From Fulvimarina pelagi HTCC2506 (GTDB lineage: Bacteria > Pseudomonadota > Alphaproteobacteria > Rhizobiales > Rhizobiaceae): a DNA stretch of 64,000 bases. Shown here piece after piece: positions 40,836-50,465 of this stretch; within the stretch, counting starts at the first letter, position 1, and each line of letters starts with the position of its first letter. The stretch covers positions 2,926,798 to 2,990,797 of the forward strand of contig NZ_DS022272.1 in the NCBI RefSeq assembly GCF_000153705.1, in the 5' to 3' direction. The notes beneath the pieces were generated by a model. The model searched no databases. It saw only the letters and a list, made by a program, of their open reading frames with translations, and was not told where the DNA came from. A program made the position numbers and the translations under genes.

Positions 40836-41148
40836 TCGGTTCATCCTCCCAGTTTCGAATGCTCTGCCCTTCGCACGCAGCCTCGAACGCCCGAGGAACC
40901 TCATGCGGAAGGTTCCAGTCCCGTCGGCATCCGGCGAACGTTCCCACGATGCACTTCCGCAAAGACATAAACTCTCGATGCCGTCTGGCAATCCGTCGTA
41001 AGTCGCAGCGTTCGGTCACGCCAGAGATCACGCTCCGGCACATAGGCGTGGCCGTAGTTTTCGAGGTCACCATTGCGTCGGAGCGCGATTGTCCATGCGG
41101 TCTGCTCTCTGGGTGAGGCGCAGCAAGCACGATCGACGTATTGCGACG
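40836..41148. other. 313-base region between the acsA start and the DUF1761 gene
   Basis: It must contain the acsA promoter on the minus strand, but no consensus -35/-10 pair was recognised. No RNA gene or strong hairpin was seen. Confidence 0.5.
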
Positions 41149-41547
41149 TCAACCGCCAAGCAGCCCGATGACCACGCTCATGATCAGAAATACACCGAAC
41201 CAGTGGCCCGCATTGATGTAGGTCAGCCTGCGGGAACGGGCCTCGAAGGAATGGTCGACGACCATCGTCGCGAGCACGAAGCCCGCCCAGACGAGAATGC
41301 CGGTCACGAAGGTTTCGTATACGCCGACATTGCCGATGTGGGCCGTCAACCCGGCCAGCATGCCGGCGATGACGATGTATGCGATGAAGACGATCACCAG
41401 TGGCCCCGGCTTCAGGGCGGGTTTGCTGGAATAGCCAGTGGCAGTCATCCAGGGCTTTTCGAAAAGCCGGTGCCAGGAAAATCCGAAGAGAAAGGCGGCG
41501 AAGGCAGCGATAACGACGCCGAGCGGGCTGAAATTGGTGAAGCCCAT
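41149..41547 (-). CDS. DUF1761 membrane protein
   Basis: 132 residues from the ATG at 41547 (MGFTNFSPLGVVIAAFAAFLFGFSWH), which has AAGGAC about 9 bases before it. Four hydrophobic segments, with the family features GFSWHRLFEKPWM near the N-terminus and HSFEARSRRLTYINAGHWF before the last segment. An inner-membrane protein of unknown function. The ycaQ-like gene starts divergently 144 bases away. Confidence 0.82.
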   Translation of the reverse strand: MGFTNFSPLGVVIAAFAAFLFGFSWHRLFEKPWMTATGYSSKPALKPGPLVIVFIAYIVIAGMLAGLTAHIGNVGVYETFVTGILVWAGFVLATMVVDHSFEARSRRLTYINAGHWFGVFLIMSVVIGLLGG

Positions 41548-41690
41548 GAGGCATGTCCTTGTCTTGCGACTGGTCCGCATCAGCTGCGGTCCAGTCCTTA
41601 TCTGAAAGGCAGGCGGATTTCGTACCCAACGAGCCGTAATCGGCCTGGGTTCAATCGGTAAGGCTGCGGCCGAACAGCCTTGGAGACGCG

Positions 41691-42881
41691 ATGGCGATCC
41701 CGGTTCTCGATAATCGAACGGCACGGCAGATTTTTCTCGACCGGCATCTCCTTGCCGGCATCACCGGCAAGACAACAGATCTTGGAGCTCTGATCCGCAA
41801 TCTCGGCTTCGTTCAGCTCGACTCGATCCGCACGGTCGAGCGCGCCCACCACATGATCCTGCGAGCCCGGCAGCCCGGCTACAAGCCGAAAGCGCTCAAA
41901 CTGCTGATGGAGCGCGACCGGGCAGTCTTCGAGCACTGGACTCATGACGCCTCGGTCATCCCGATGGACTTCCTGCCCTATTGGAAGATGAAGTTCGAGC
42001 GCACCTATCCGGCGCTACTTGAGCGCTTCATCGAGTGGCGAGGCGCGGCATTTCAGGACAAACTCGACGAGACGCTCCGCCATATCGAGGCGGAGGGACC
42101 TGTAGGCGTCGGCGATATCGGCCACGAGGAAGAACGTTCGGGCGGGGGTTGGTGGGAATGGCACCCCTCCAAGACCGCGCTCGAGTTCCTCTGGCGCACC
42201 GGAAGGCTGGCGATTACGCGGCGCGAGAATTTCAACAAGATCTACGATCTCGCTGCCCGCGTCTATCCGAACTGCGGGACCGCCAGCCTCGAAGAGACGC
42301 TCGACTGGTCCTGCAACGCCGCCCTGGACAGGCTTGGCTTTGCCACCTCTGGCGAGCTCGCCGCCTTCTGGAAGCTGATCAGCCCAGCCGAAGCGAAGAC
42401 GTGGGTAGCGCGCGAGTTGGATGTCGACCGTTTGGAGGAGATCGATGTCGAAGGCTCCGACGGCCGATCGCGCCGCCACATCGCGCGGCCCGGCCTTCTC
42501 GACACCATCTCCGACATACCGACGAATGCGACGCGGGTGAAAATCCTCTCACCCTTCGATCCGATGCTGCGCGACCGAAACCGCACCGAACGCTTGTTCG
42601 GCTTCTTCTACCGGATCGAAGTCTTCGTGCCCGAACCCAAGCGGCAATACGGCTATTACGTCTTCCCTGTCCTTCAAGGCGACCGCATCATCGGACGTCT
42701 CGACACGAAGGCCGACCGCGCGAGCGGCACTTTGAACGTCCGCGCCTTCTGGCCGGAGAAGGGCATCAGGCGCTCCGCAGGCCGCATGGAAGCACTCTCC
42801 AAGGAGATCGAACGCCTCGCCCGCTTTGCCGAATGCGAGGAGACACGCTACGAGGCCGGATGGCTCCGGGGTGCTGGGTAA
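41691..42881 (+). CDS. YcaQ-like winged-helix DNA glycosylase family protein
   Basis: 396 residues of the HTH_42 family. It has the Q-L-D-S-I motif (about 42-46) that carries the catalytic Gln and Asp in AlkX/YcaQ interstrand-crosslink glycosylases, followed by winged-helix repeats and the conserved SPFDPMLRDRNRTERLFGFFYRIEVFVP (about 283-310). The family unhooks DNA crosslinks and removes N7-alkylated guanine. GGAG lies 5 bases before the ATG. It is convergent with holA, occupying the place where parB would be expected in the rhizobial order. Confidence 0.85.
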   Translation: MAIPVLDNRTARQIFLDRHLLAGITGKTTDLGALIRNLGFVQLDSIRTVERAHHMILRARQPGYKPKALKLLMERDRAVFEHWTHDASVIPMDFLPYWKMKFERTYPALLERFIEWRGAAFQDKLDETLRHIEAEGPVGVGDIGHEEERSGGGWWEWHPSKTALEFLWRTGRLAITRRENFNKIYDLAARVYPNCGTASLEETLDWSCNAALDRLGFATSGELAAFWKLISPAEAKTWVARELDVDRLEEIDVEGSDGRSRRHIARPGLLDTISDIPTNATRVKILSPFDPMLRDRNRTERLFGFFYRIEVFVPEPKRQYGYYVFPVLQGDRIIGRLDTKADRASGTLNVRAFWPEKGIRRSAGRMEALSKEIERLARFAECEETRYEAGWLRGAG

Positions 42882-42887
42882 GCCGGC

Positions 42888-43925
42888 TTATCCCCTACGG
42901 TTCTTCGCCGCTTCGACGGCGATCGATAGCATCATCTGGCGGGTGATCGTCAGCGCCATCTGGTTTTCCTTGCGGCTGCGCAAAATGTCGGTCTCGATCC
43001 GCCGTGCCGTTCGGGCGAGCGCATCGAGCGGCCAAGAAGCGAGTGCGGTCTCCAGCGCAGCCTTACGTTTGAAGTGCGGGCGGCGGCGCTCAACGACCCG
43101 GCTCACCGGCTCGCCCTGGCGCTCCACGATCTCGCGCATTGCCGTCAGCTGCTGAATGGTGCGAAGCAGGTTCTGCTGAAGCTGGAAGATCGGCGTGCCG
43201 GCATCCGTCAAACGCTCGATCAGCGCCGGCAGCTTCTTCACCGCCCCGCTGATCGTCGCGTCGATCGCCTCGTCGACGGCATCGGCGGAGACATCGCCGA
43301 CGATCGCCGCGACGTCGTCGGCCGTCACGCGCTCGGTGCCGTAAGCATAGACGCAGAGCTTCTCCACCTCGCCGCGAGAGGCCATGCGGTTCGCGCCCAG
43401 GCGGCTCTTCAGCTCTTCGCGCCCCTCGCGGTCGATCTGTAGACCGGCGCGGGAAAACTCCTCATCGATCATTCGGTCGAGAGCTCGGCCCTCGTCCTGA
43501 TAGCATGGCAGGGCGATCGCGAATTTGGCCCTCTCGACGCTCAACCGCAGTGCGGCGTTTCTCTTCAAGTCGCCGGCTTCGACGATGAGTATCGCGCCTT
43601 CGAGTTTCTTTTCAGAAAGCGTTGCTACCGCTTCAGACAGCACCTTCCCGGTGCCTGCGCCGCGCACCCGGATCAGCCGCGTGCCACCGAACAGCGAGAC
43701 CGTCAGCGCCTCGTCGTAGAGGCGGCCGATATCCTTTTCGAGCTCGTCGGCTGACAGGCTGACGCTTGCGAAGGGATCGCTCGGATCGATGCCCGAATGC
43801 CCCGCGATCGTCGCCGCACGTTCGGAGACGAGCCCCGGATCGGGCCCATAGAGGAGGATGACCGGATAGGAAAAGTCCGGCCGCGACAGAAAGGCGTCGA
43901 CCTCGCCGGCCTTCTTCTGAGCCAT
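42888..43925 (-). CDS. holA: DNA polymerase III delta subunit
   Basis: 345 residues. The AAA+-like delta fold begins YPVILLYGPDPGLVSERAATI, with a degenerate P-loop as in other HolA proteins, FGGTRLIRVRG, and a C-terminal collar domain (ALIERLTDAGTPIFQLQQNLLRTIQQL). It opens the beta sliding clamp in the clamp loader. It is last in the leuS-lptE-holA operon, 36 bases after lptE. Confidence 0.92.
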   Translation of the reverse strand: MAQKKAGEVDAFLSRPDFSYPVILLYGPDPGLVSERAATIAGHSGIDPSDPFASVSLSADELEKDIGRLYDEALTVSLFGGTRLIRVRGAGTGKVLSEAVATLSEKKLEGAILIVEAGDLKRNAALRLSVERAKFAIALPCYQDEGRALDRMIDEEFSRAGLQIDREGREELKSRLGANRMASRGEVEKLCVYAYGTERVTADDVAAIVGDVSADAVDEAIDATISGAVKKLPALIERLTDAGTPIFQLQQNLLRTIQQLTAMREIVERQGEPVSRVVERRRPHFKRKAALETALASWPLDALARTARRIETDILRSRKENQMALTITRQMMLSIAVEAAKNRRG

Positions 43926-43961
43926 GACGAACCTTTCGAGCCGCGGCAGGCTTGACCGAAA

Positions 43962-44504
43962 TCAGTAGCCTTCCTGCTGGAGGGCGGTCGCGATCGTGAT
44001 TTCGAGCTGGGCTGCAGCCTCCTTGCCGGCCTGTTCGCGGGCATCGAGCAGCGCGCGCTGGGCCTGATAAAGCTGCGATGTGCGGTCGTAAGGGGTGATG
44101 ATCTCTCGCCTGCCACTATCGATGACTTGATCGTCAGAAAGCCGGATGAGACTGTAGGTCACCGTCAGATCGTAGATCGCGGAACGAGGAACGCCGCCCG
44201 TTTCAATCGAGATGCCGCGTTCGACCCCTGTAGCGTCCAGCCTGACCGCGTAGAGCGGCTCAGCGACCCGCGCGCCCGCGTTAAGACGCGAGAGCAGTTC
44301 GTTGCGCACGATCTGCGTAGTTCGGGTGTTCGCCTCGGTGATCGCGATCCGCCCTCTCAGGCTCGCAAGTCGAGATGCGGAAACACCATCGGCTGCGGAA
44401 AGATCGGCATAGAGCGGCCGCGCCGTGCAGGCGGAGAACGCGCTGAGGCCGGCGACGACAGCGAGCGCAACGCCGCAGCGCTTGAAACGATCAGACGACC
44501 ACAT
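43962..44504 (-). CDS. lptE: LPS-assembly lipoprotein LptE
   Basis: 180 residues with a lipoprotein signal ending [13 protein letters not shown]. The CTARPLYAD motif after the lipidated Cys and the [52 protein letters not shown] segment are typical of the short alphaproteobacterial LptE. It plugs and supports LptD in the outer membrane for LPS delivery. It overlaps the leuS stop by 14 bases. Confidence 0.88.
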   Translation of the reverse strand: MWSSDRFKRCGVALAVVAGLSAFSACTARPLYADLSAADGVSASRLASLRGRIAITEANTRTTQIVRNELLSRLNAGARVAEPLYAVRLDATGVERGISIETGGVPRSAIYDLTVTYSLIRLSDDQVIDSGRREIITPYDRTSQLYQAQRALLDAREQAGKEAAAQLEITIATALQQEGY

Positions 44505-47106
44505 TCACGATTCTCCCCGGCACCACGACCAACCGCTTGGGTTCGCCGCCGTTCAGCGCCTGCCGCACGACCTCGGCGGCGAGCGCTGCTTGTTCGATTT
44601 CAGCTTTGCTGGCCTCGGCCAAGACGGTCAAGTCGCCGCGCTTCTTTCCGTTGATTTGCAAGGGAAGTGTGACGCTGTCGTCGCGCAAGAGCCCCGCGTC
44701 GACCGCCGGCCAACTCTGCGCGGAAACAAAATCCTCGTGCCCGAGGAGCGTCCAGCATTCCTGCGCCAAGTGCGGCATCATCGGTGCGATCAGTCGGACG
44801 AGCATGTCGAGCGCCGCAGCGGCGGCAGCCTTCGTATTGGCATCCGCCTTGCCGATCTCGGACAGGGGGCCGGCCAGCGCGTTGACGAGTTCGTGGATCC
44901 GCGCAACCGCCTTGTTGAAGCCGAGTCGCTCAATGTCGGTTTGGACGCCATGCGCCGCACGATGCGCGGCCTTGCGGATATCGAGGCCCGGCTGCGCCTC
45001 GGGATCGCTCACGGCACCTGTACCGGCCACGTGCGGCGCGGCTTCGCTGACGAGCCGCCACAAACGCTGGACGAAGCGGAAGGCACCCTCCGCGCCCGCC
45101 TCGGTCCAGATTACGTCGCGATCGGGCGGAGAGTCCGAGAGCACGAACCAGCGCGCGGTATCGGCTCCGAACCGGCCGATAATATCCTCCGGATCGACCA
45201 CGTTTTTCTTCGACTTCGACATCTTCTCGATGCCGCCGATAGCAATCTCGGCCCCGGTGGAAATGCGGGTCGCGACGCGCTTTCCATTCTCCTCGAAGAT
45301 GTTCACATCAGCCGGCGGCACCCATTCGCGGCCGTCCTTGTAGGTCTCGTGGACGACCATGCCCTGCGTGAACAAACCCTTGAATGGCTCGCCCAGATCG
45401 AGATGCCCGGTCGTCTTCATGGCGCGTACGAAGAAGCGCGAATAGAGAAGATGCAGGATCGCGTGCTCGATGCCGCCAATATACTGATCGACCGGCAGCC
45501 ACTGATTGGCAGTGTCCGGTACGGTCGGATTCTCGGCGCGCGGAGCGGTGAAGCGGGCGAAATACCAGGACGAGTCGACGAAGGTGTCCATCGTATCCGT
45601 CTCGCGCAGCGCCTCGGCGCCGCATTGCGGACAGGAGGTCTTCCGCCAGGTCGGATGGCGATCGAGCGGATTGCCCGGCTTTTCGAAGTCGATGTCCTCA
45701 GGCAGTTCGACGGGCAGGTTCTCCCGTTTCTCCGGCACGACGCCGCAGGCTTCGCAATGGATGACCGGGATCGGGCAGCCCCAGTAGCGCTGGCGCGAAA
45801 TGCCCCAGTCGCGCAGGCGGAAATTGATCCTCCGCTCTGCTATGGGTTTGCCGGCTAAGTCGGCGTTCTCGAGCCGGCTCGCGACCGCCTCGAAACCCTC
45901 GTCCGGCGTCTTGCCGTCGAGGAACCCGGAGTTGAACAGCACGCCGTCGCCATCATAAGCTTCGGAATAAATAGAAAAGACCGTTGGGTCCTCCTTCGGT
46001 GGCAGCACCACGGGCTTGACCGGCAGCACGTATTTCCGCGCGAAGTCGAGGTCGCGCTGGTCGTGTGCCGGGCAGCCGAAAATTGCGCCGGTGCCGTAGT
46101 CCATCAGCACGAAGTTCGCGACATAGACCGGCAGTTTCCAGTTCGGATCGAACGGATGCACTGCCTCGACGCCGGTCTGGTAGCCCTTCTTTTCGGCCGT
46201 CTCCAGCGCCTCGGCGCTCGTGCCCGAGCGCCGGCATTCAGCCGCGAATTCGGCGAGTTTTGGGTCGCTCTCGGCGAGCTTCAACGCCAGCGGATGATCG
46301 GCCGCGACCGCGAGGAAGGAGGCTCCGAACAGCGTGTCGGGCCGTGTCGTGAAGACGGTCAGTTCGTCGATGCCTTCGGGCTTGCCGCCCTCGGCCAGCG
46401 ACCAGCGGACCATCAGGCCTTCCGACTTGCCGATCCAGTTCTTCTGCATCAGCCGGACCTTTTCCGGCCAGTTCGGCAGATGGTCGAGCGCCTGGAGCAG
46501 ATCCTCGGCGAAATCGGTGATCTTGAAGAACCACTGGGTCAGTTCGCGCTGCTCGACGAGCGCGCCCGAGCGCCAGCCGCGGCCGTCCTCAACCTGTTCG
46601 TTGGCGAGCACGGTCATGTCGACCGGGTCCCAGTTCACCTTCGACTTCTTGCGATAAGCGAGTCCCGCATCGAGGAAGTCGAGGAAGAGCATCTGCTGGC
46701 GATGATAATATTCGACGTCGCAGGTCGCGAATTCCCTGGACCAATCGAGCGAAAGCCCCATCGACTTCAGCTGGGTGCGCATGGACGCGATGTTCTCGTA
46801 GGTCCATTTTGCCGGATGCACTTTGTTCTGCATCGCCGCGTTCTCCGCCGGCATTCCGAATGCGTCCCAGCCCATCGGATGGATTACGTTGAACCCTTGC
46901 GCCCGCTTGTAGCGCGCCACCACGTCGCCCATCGTGTAGTTGCGCACATGACCCATGTGAATGCGCCCCGAGGGATAGGGGAACATCTCCAGCACATAGT
47001 ATTTCTCGCCCGGCGCGTCGGTCTTCGTCTCATAAAGACCCGCCTCGTCCCAAGCTGTCTGCCAGCGAGGTTCGACGGCACGCGGATTATATCGTTCGAT
47101 GGTCAT
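44491..47106 (-). CDS. leuS: leucyl-tRNA synthetase
   Basis: 871-residue class Ia synthetase with H-M-G-H at about 50-53 (HIGH box), K-M-S-K-S near 635, a zinc-type insert (CEACGVVPE ... CPQCGAEAL, about 440-500) and the editing domain between. It charges tRNA-Leu. It is first in leuS-lptE-holA. In many rhizobia the same operon is followed by parB and parA, which are absent here. Confidence 0.96.
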   Translation of the reverse strand: MTIERYNPRAVEPRWQTAWDEAGLYETKTDAPGEKYYVLEMFPYPSGRIHMGHVRNYTMGDVVARYKRAQGFNVIHPMGWDAFGMPAENAAMQNKVHPAKWTYENIASMRTQLKSMGLSLDWSREFATCDVEYYHRQQMLFLDFLDAGLAYRKKSKVNWDPVDMTVLANEQVEDGRGWRSGALVEQRELTQWFFKITDFAEDLLQALDHLPNWPEKVRLMQKNWIGKSEGLMVRWSLAEGGKPEGIDELTVFTTRPDTLFGASFLAVAADHPLALKLAESDPKLAEFAAECRRSGTSAEALETAEKKGYQTGVEAVHPFDPNWKLPVYVANFVLMDYGTGAIFGCPAHDQRDLDFARKYVLPVKPVVLPPKEDPTVFSIYSEAYDGDGVLFNSGFLDGKTPDEGFEAVASRLENADLAGKPIAERRINFRLRDWGISRQRYWGCPIPVIHCEACGVVPEKRENLPVELPEDIDFEKPGNPLDRHPTWRKTSCPQCGAEALRETDTMDTFVDSSWYFARFTAPRAENPTVPDTANQWLPVDQYIGGIEHAILHLLYSRFFVRAMKTTGHLDLGEPFKGLFTQGMVVHETYKDGREWVPPADVNIFEENGKRVATRISTGAEIAIGGIEKMSKSKKNVVDPEDIIGRFGADTARWFVLSDSPPDRDVIWTEAGAEGAFRFVQRLWRLVSEAAPHVAGTGAVSDPEAQPGLDIRKAAHRAAHGVQTDIERLGFNKAVARIHELVNALAGPLSEIGKADANTKAAAAAALDMLVRLIAPMMPHLAQECWTLLGHEDFVSAQSWPAVDAGLLRDDSVTLPLQINGKKRGDLTVLAEASKAEIEQAALAAEVVRQALNGGEPKRLVVVPGRIVNVVV

Positions 47107-47513
47107 AGCTCGGGTATCGGAAGGGCCAGATTGACGGAAAAAGAATGCCGGTGTTCAACACGGCTTTGACGAAAGCGTCAACCGAAACCGCGGTCTCGGG
47201 CCGCCGCTGCCGTATCCTGGTGGCGTTGTCACCGTAGCCAGTCTTCGCGCTGGTGATCATTCTTGCCGGCAAATTGCGTTCGCCAAGAAACCGGTTCGAG
47301 GGCTGAAGGAGACAGCTTCACGCTCGAGGATGAACTGATAACGATGGAACTGATCTCGTTCAGCATCACGCTGAGCGTCAAGAAATCTCGGCCAACTGAA
47401 CCGTGGTTATTCGGGTCACCGTGTTGAGTTAGGCTCTGGATACCCGTTCTCGTCGGGCATCCACTCCTGCAATATATGCCCAGATCCTTTCAGAATCAGA
47501 AGGAGCCGTCCCG
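47107..47513. other. 407-base divergent region between leuS and yggS
   Basis: It contains the two promoters of the divergent genes. A perfect inverted repeat TTGACG-AAAG-CGTCAA occurs at 47166-47181, near the leuS side. No RNA gene or protein-coding frame with a ribosome site was seen. Confidence 0.55.
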
Positions 47514-48188
47514 ATGGCCGTCGCCGACCAGTATCACGCCGTAAAAAACGCCATCGCGAAGGCGATGGCCGATGCCGGTCGGAAGCCGGACAGCGTCGCC
47601 CTGGTCGCAATTTCCAAGACCCATGGCGAGGACAAGATCCTGCCTCTGCTAGAAGCCGGGCACCGGGTATTCGGCGAGAACAAGGTACAGGAAAGCCAAG
47701 CCAAATGGCCAACGCTGCGCGAGCGCTTTCCTGATATCGAACTGCGCCTCGTGGGGCCCCTTCAGTCCAACAAGACCGGCGATGCCGTCGCACTTTTCGA
47801 CGTCATAGAAAGCGTCGACCGGGAAAAGATCGCACGCGCAATCGCCAAGGAAGTCGAAAAGCAGGGCCGAAACCCACGCCTTTATGTTCAGGTGAACACC
47901 GGAGAAGAAGAACAGAAAGCGGGCATCCTGCCGAAGGAGGCCGTCGCCTTCGTCGAGCGTTGCCGCTCCGAACACGGCCTGACGATCGAGGGTCTCATGT
48001 GCATCCCGCCGGTCGACGAGAACCCGGGCCCCCACTTCGCACTGCTCGCCAAGCTCGCGGGGGAGGCCGGCGTCGAGAAGCTCTCCATGGGCATGAGCGG
48101 TGACTACGAGACCGCGATTCAATTCGGCGCTACGAGCGTCCGCGTCGGCTCGGCGATCTTCGGGGAGCGGGACTACTCGGGAAACTGA
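47514..48188 (+). CDS. YggS-family pyridoxal phosphate homeostasis protein
   Basis: 224 residues, a single alanine-racemase-type barrel. The PLP lysine is in LVAISKTHG (about 36), followed by FGENKVQESQAKW, LVGPLQSNKT, VNTGEEEQKAG and the C-terminal LSMGMSGDYETAIQFGATSVRVGSAIFG. It binds PLP and buffers free PLP and amino-acid pools, with no known catalysis. AAGGAG stands 8 bases before the ATG. A parS-like site follows 8 bases after the stop. Confidence 0.92.
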   Translation: MAVADQYHAVKNAIAKAMADAGRKPDSVALVAISKTHGEDKILPLLEAGHRVFGENKVQESQAKWPTLRERFPDIELRLVGPLQSNKTGDAVALFDVIESVDREKIARAIAKEVEKQGRNPRLYVQVNTGEEEQKAGILPKEAVAFVERCRSEHGLTIEGLMCIPPVDENPGPHFALLAKLAGEAGVEKLSMGMSGDYETAIQFGATSVRVGSAIFGERDYSGN

Positions 48189-48196
48189 ACCGCGAG

Positions 48197-48212
48197 CGTT
48201 TCACGTGAAACG
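48197..48212. promoter_or_regulatory. parS-like ParB binding site (14-bp core intact)
   Basis: CGTTTCACGTGAAACG contains the full palindromic core GTTTCACGTGAAAC of the bacterial parS consensus TGTTTCACGTGAAACA; only the outermost T/A pair is changed to C/G, and the palindrome is kept. It lies in the gap between yggS and the convergent metallopeptidase gene. An eight-pair repeat CGCGAGCG / CGCTCGCG (48191-48198 and 48217-48224) flanks it and could form a hairpin. Confidence 0.8.
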
Positions 48213-48225
48213 TCGACGCTCGCGC

Positions 48226-48969
48226 TCAGTCGAAACGGATGCGATGGAGGGATGCGCCGTTTGCCTTGAGCCAGGTTCGCCCCTCATCCATGTCCGGGCA
48301 GAGATCGCGGCAGAGGGCCCAGAACGCGGCCGAGTGATTCATCTCTTTGAAATGAGCGACTTCGTGCGCCACGAGATAGTCGAGCACATTGGGCGGCGCC
48401 ATGACGATCCGCCAAGAGAACGAGAGGCGGCGATCGGACGTGCAGGAGCCCCAGCGGCTGACCGTATCCTTGAGCGAAAGCGCATTTGGGCTCAATCCGA
48501 CACGCACGGCGTGGTTTGAAACCGCCGCCGTCAGATCGACTTTGGCTTCCTTGCGTAGGAAGTCCTTCACCCGCCGGCTGAAGTGCTCCGGCATTCCGCC
48601 GATCGACAGTTCACGCGAATCGGTATCGAGACGCGTAACTCTCCGCCCGCCACAATGTACGAGCCGGATAGCCGCGCCGCGAATGGGAATCGTGCAGCCG
48701 TCAGCGACCGTGACCGGCGCTGCTGCACCCCCTGCCCGCTCCGCGATCCAGTCGCGATGCCGCGTGATGAAATCGGACAGCACCTTCTTCCGCGTCCGCG
48801 GCGGGACCGTGACGATAACTCCGCCGTCTGGTGCGACACGCAGGATCAGCCGTTTGGCGCGGGCGTTTTCGCGTACCGTAACCGGCACCTGCCTTCCTCC
48901 GGCCTCCACGAAATCCGGCATGGGAAATGCGTCGGGACGCCGATAGAGACTACGGAGTTTGAGCGGCAT
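48226..48969 (-). CDS. M48-type metallopeptidase of the YgjP/DUF45 family
   Basis: 247 residues from the ATG at 48969; earlier in-frame starts (for example at 49035) are possible. The zinc motif H-E-V-A-H lies near 197, with a later conserved H (NHSAAFWALCRDLCPDMDEGRTWLKANG), and upstream LKDTVSRWGSCTSDRRLSFSWRIVMAP. This is the pattern of the YgjP/WLM-like metal-dependent hydrolases. Cytoplasmic; substrate unknown. Confidence 0.85.
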   Translation of the reverse strand: MPLKLRSLYRRPDAFPMPDFVEAGGRQVPVTVRENARAKRLILRVAPDGGVIVTVPPRTRKKVLSDFITRHRDWIAERAGGAAAPVTVADGCTIPIRGAAIRLVHCGGRRVTRLDTDSRELSIGGMPEHFSRRVKDFLRKEAKVDLTAAVSNHAVRVGLSPNALSLKDTVSRWGSCTSDRRLSFSWRIVMAPPNVLDYLVAHEVAHFKEMNHSAAFWALCRDLCPDMDEGRTWLKANGASLHRIRFD

Positions 48970-49101
48970 GGGTCTCAAGTCGAGAATGATTCGTCCGTTC
49001 GGTGACACATGATACGACAATCGAGTCGCTCTCATGGCGACGCCATTCGCTCGGCCGGTTTGTTCGCCGGCGTTTCCATCGTGGTCTGCAGTTGCGCAAA
49101 G

Positions 49102-49130
49102 AAAAAGGCGGCGCCGCAAGGCACCGCCTT
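49102..49130 (-). terminator. rho-independent terminator of the DUF2852 gene
   Basis: An eleven-position stem with one mismatch between 49105-49115 and 49120-49130, loop GCAA on the plus strand, and a T-run (49102-49106 read on the minus strand). It starts 51 bases after the DUF2852 stop. Confidence 0.85.
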
Positions 49131-49181
49131 CACTTGAGCAACTCATCGCGACCAACTCAGGTCAGCCGCAAGAGACCGCCA

Positions 49182-49625
49182 TCAAGCTGGGTGGCCATCG
49201 ACCACCGGACCCTCGTCTTTGCGGGTCCCGCGTGAACGACGATCACGCATGAAGCGATCGAACTCTTCCTGATCCTTTGCTCGCCGCAGTTCGCGAGCAT
49301 AAGCTTCGAATTCGGCCGAAGCCTCGTGCAGCTTGCGTCGTTCCTCGTCGAGGCGCTTCAGCTCGGCGTCGCGCCAGTCGTCGAAAGCGACATTGCCGGT
49401 ACGCTGCCCACCAAAGGACGACGCATCGAAACCGGCCCGCTTCAGACCGCCGAAGAAGCGGTCGGTCGATGTATTGACGTCGCGCTTGAACGCGTCGAGC
49501 CGATCGCCCCACAGAATATAGGCAAGAACTGCCAGGCCGAGCGGCCAGAACACGAAGAAACCGCCAACCATCAGGGCGATCGTTGCTGGCGTCCAGGCCG
49601 GCCGAATAAGGGCGCGTGAAGTCAT
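49182..49625 (-). CDS. DUF2852 membrane protein
   Basis: 147 residues from the ATG at 49625 (MTSRALIRPAWTPATIALMVGGFFVFWPLGLAVLAYILWGDRL). One or two hydrophobic segments at about 11-38 precede a cytoplasmic helical part ending in E-F-D-R-F-M-R-D-R-R-S-R. The W-P-L-G-L-A-V-L-A-Y-I-L-W-G-D block identifies the family, which is common in alphaproteobacteria and has no assigned function. Confidence 0.85.
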   Translation of the reverse strand: MTSRALIRPAWTPATIALMVGGFFVFWPLGLAVLAYILWGDRLDAFKRDVNTSTDRFFGGLKRAGFDASSFGGQRTGNVAFDDWRDAELKRLDEERRKLHEASAEFEAYARELRRAKDQEEFDRFMRDRRSRGTRKDEGPVVDGHPA

Positions 49626-49859
49626 GGTGATCCCGTTCCTTTTGAAAATCGGCGACGACGCCAAGCATCGTCGACCCGCAGAGAGTGCTCGTCTTTATTT
49701 CCCGCATGATGTGGTGATGGCAGACAGTGCGTTCAATCACCGAGATGAAGAAATCAGATGAGACGACGTCGGCACATCTTGGCTGCTTCGTTTCACTAGG
49801 CTTGGCTGCAGACCTGATTCCATCTTTTCGGATCGGCGGAAGACGGCTATCGCTCGCAG

Positions 49860-50309
49860 ATGACGGATATTGCCATTCTGGCCGGGCTCTTCTGGAGCGC
49901 CTTCCTCGCGGCCACGATCCTGCCTGGCGCTTCCGAAGTCGTTTTGGTCGCAACCCTTACCGAAACGGTTGTCGATCCAGTCACGGCTGTCCTGGTCGCC
50001 AGCACCGGCAATACGCTCGGCTCGGTGGTCAACTGGGCGATGGGTCGGTATCTCGCACGTTATGCCGACAGACGCTGGTTTCCGCTTCCGAAGCCCGCTC
50101 TTCTCAAGGCTCAAACGGTCTTTCGACGCTATGGCGTATGGATGCTCCTTTTTGCTTGGTGGCCCTTCGGCGGTGATGCACTCACGCTCGCGGCCGGCTT
50201 CCTGCGTGTACATCTCGCTACCTTCACGATCCTCGTCGCTGCTGGCAAAACTGCACGATACGCCGCCGTTGCCGGAGCGACCATCGGCCTTTCCGAACTC
50301 CTCCAGTGA
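49860..50309 (+). CDS. YqaA-family (DedA-like) membrane protein
   Basis: 149 residues with about four hydrophobic segments. Features include ATILPGASEVVL, ASTGNTLGSVVNWAMGRYL and FRRYGVWMLLFAWWPFGGDALTLAAGFLRV, the SNARE-associated/VTT fold pattern of short DedA relatives such as YqaA. Inner membrane; possibly lipid handling as for DedA proteins. The ATG at 49860 follows GCTCGCAG. Confidence 0.82.
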   Translation: MTDIAILAGLFWSAFLAATILPGASEVVLVATLTETVVDPVTAVLVASTGNTLGSVVNWAMGRYLARYADRRWFPLPKPALLKAQTVFRRYGVWMLLFAWWPFGGDALTLAAGFLRVHLATFTILVAAGKTARYAAVAGATIGLSELLQ

Positions 50310-50379
50310 ACGAGACAAAGTTGCGAGAAGGCCCATTGGAACGGGACCGGGTAACTTACCTGTGATAATAGATTTGAAC

Positions 50380-50392
50380 GCTTATAATAAGC
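50380..50392 (+). promoter_or_regulatory. AT-rich palindrome with -10-like TATAAT before the tad genes
   Basis: GCTTAT-A-ATAAGC contains TATAAT (50383-50388) and lies 74 bases before tadE in an AT-rich gap. No good -35 box was seen at 17 bases. Likely the promoter region of the TadE-TadG pair. Confidence 0.35.
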
Positions 50393-50465
50393 CTAGGTTA
50401 CGTTTTCTTAGTCCGAGTTTTGTTTGATTGGCTTACGGTTTCACTCGACCAAAGGTCAGCTCTGA

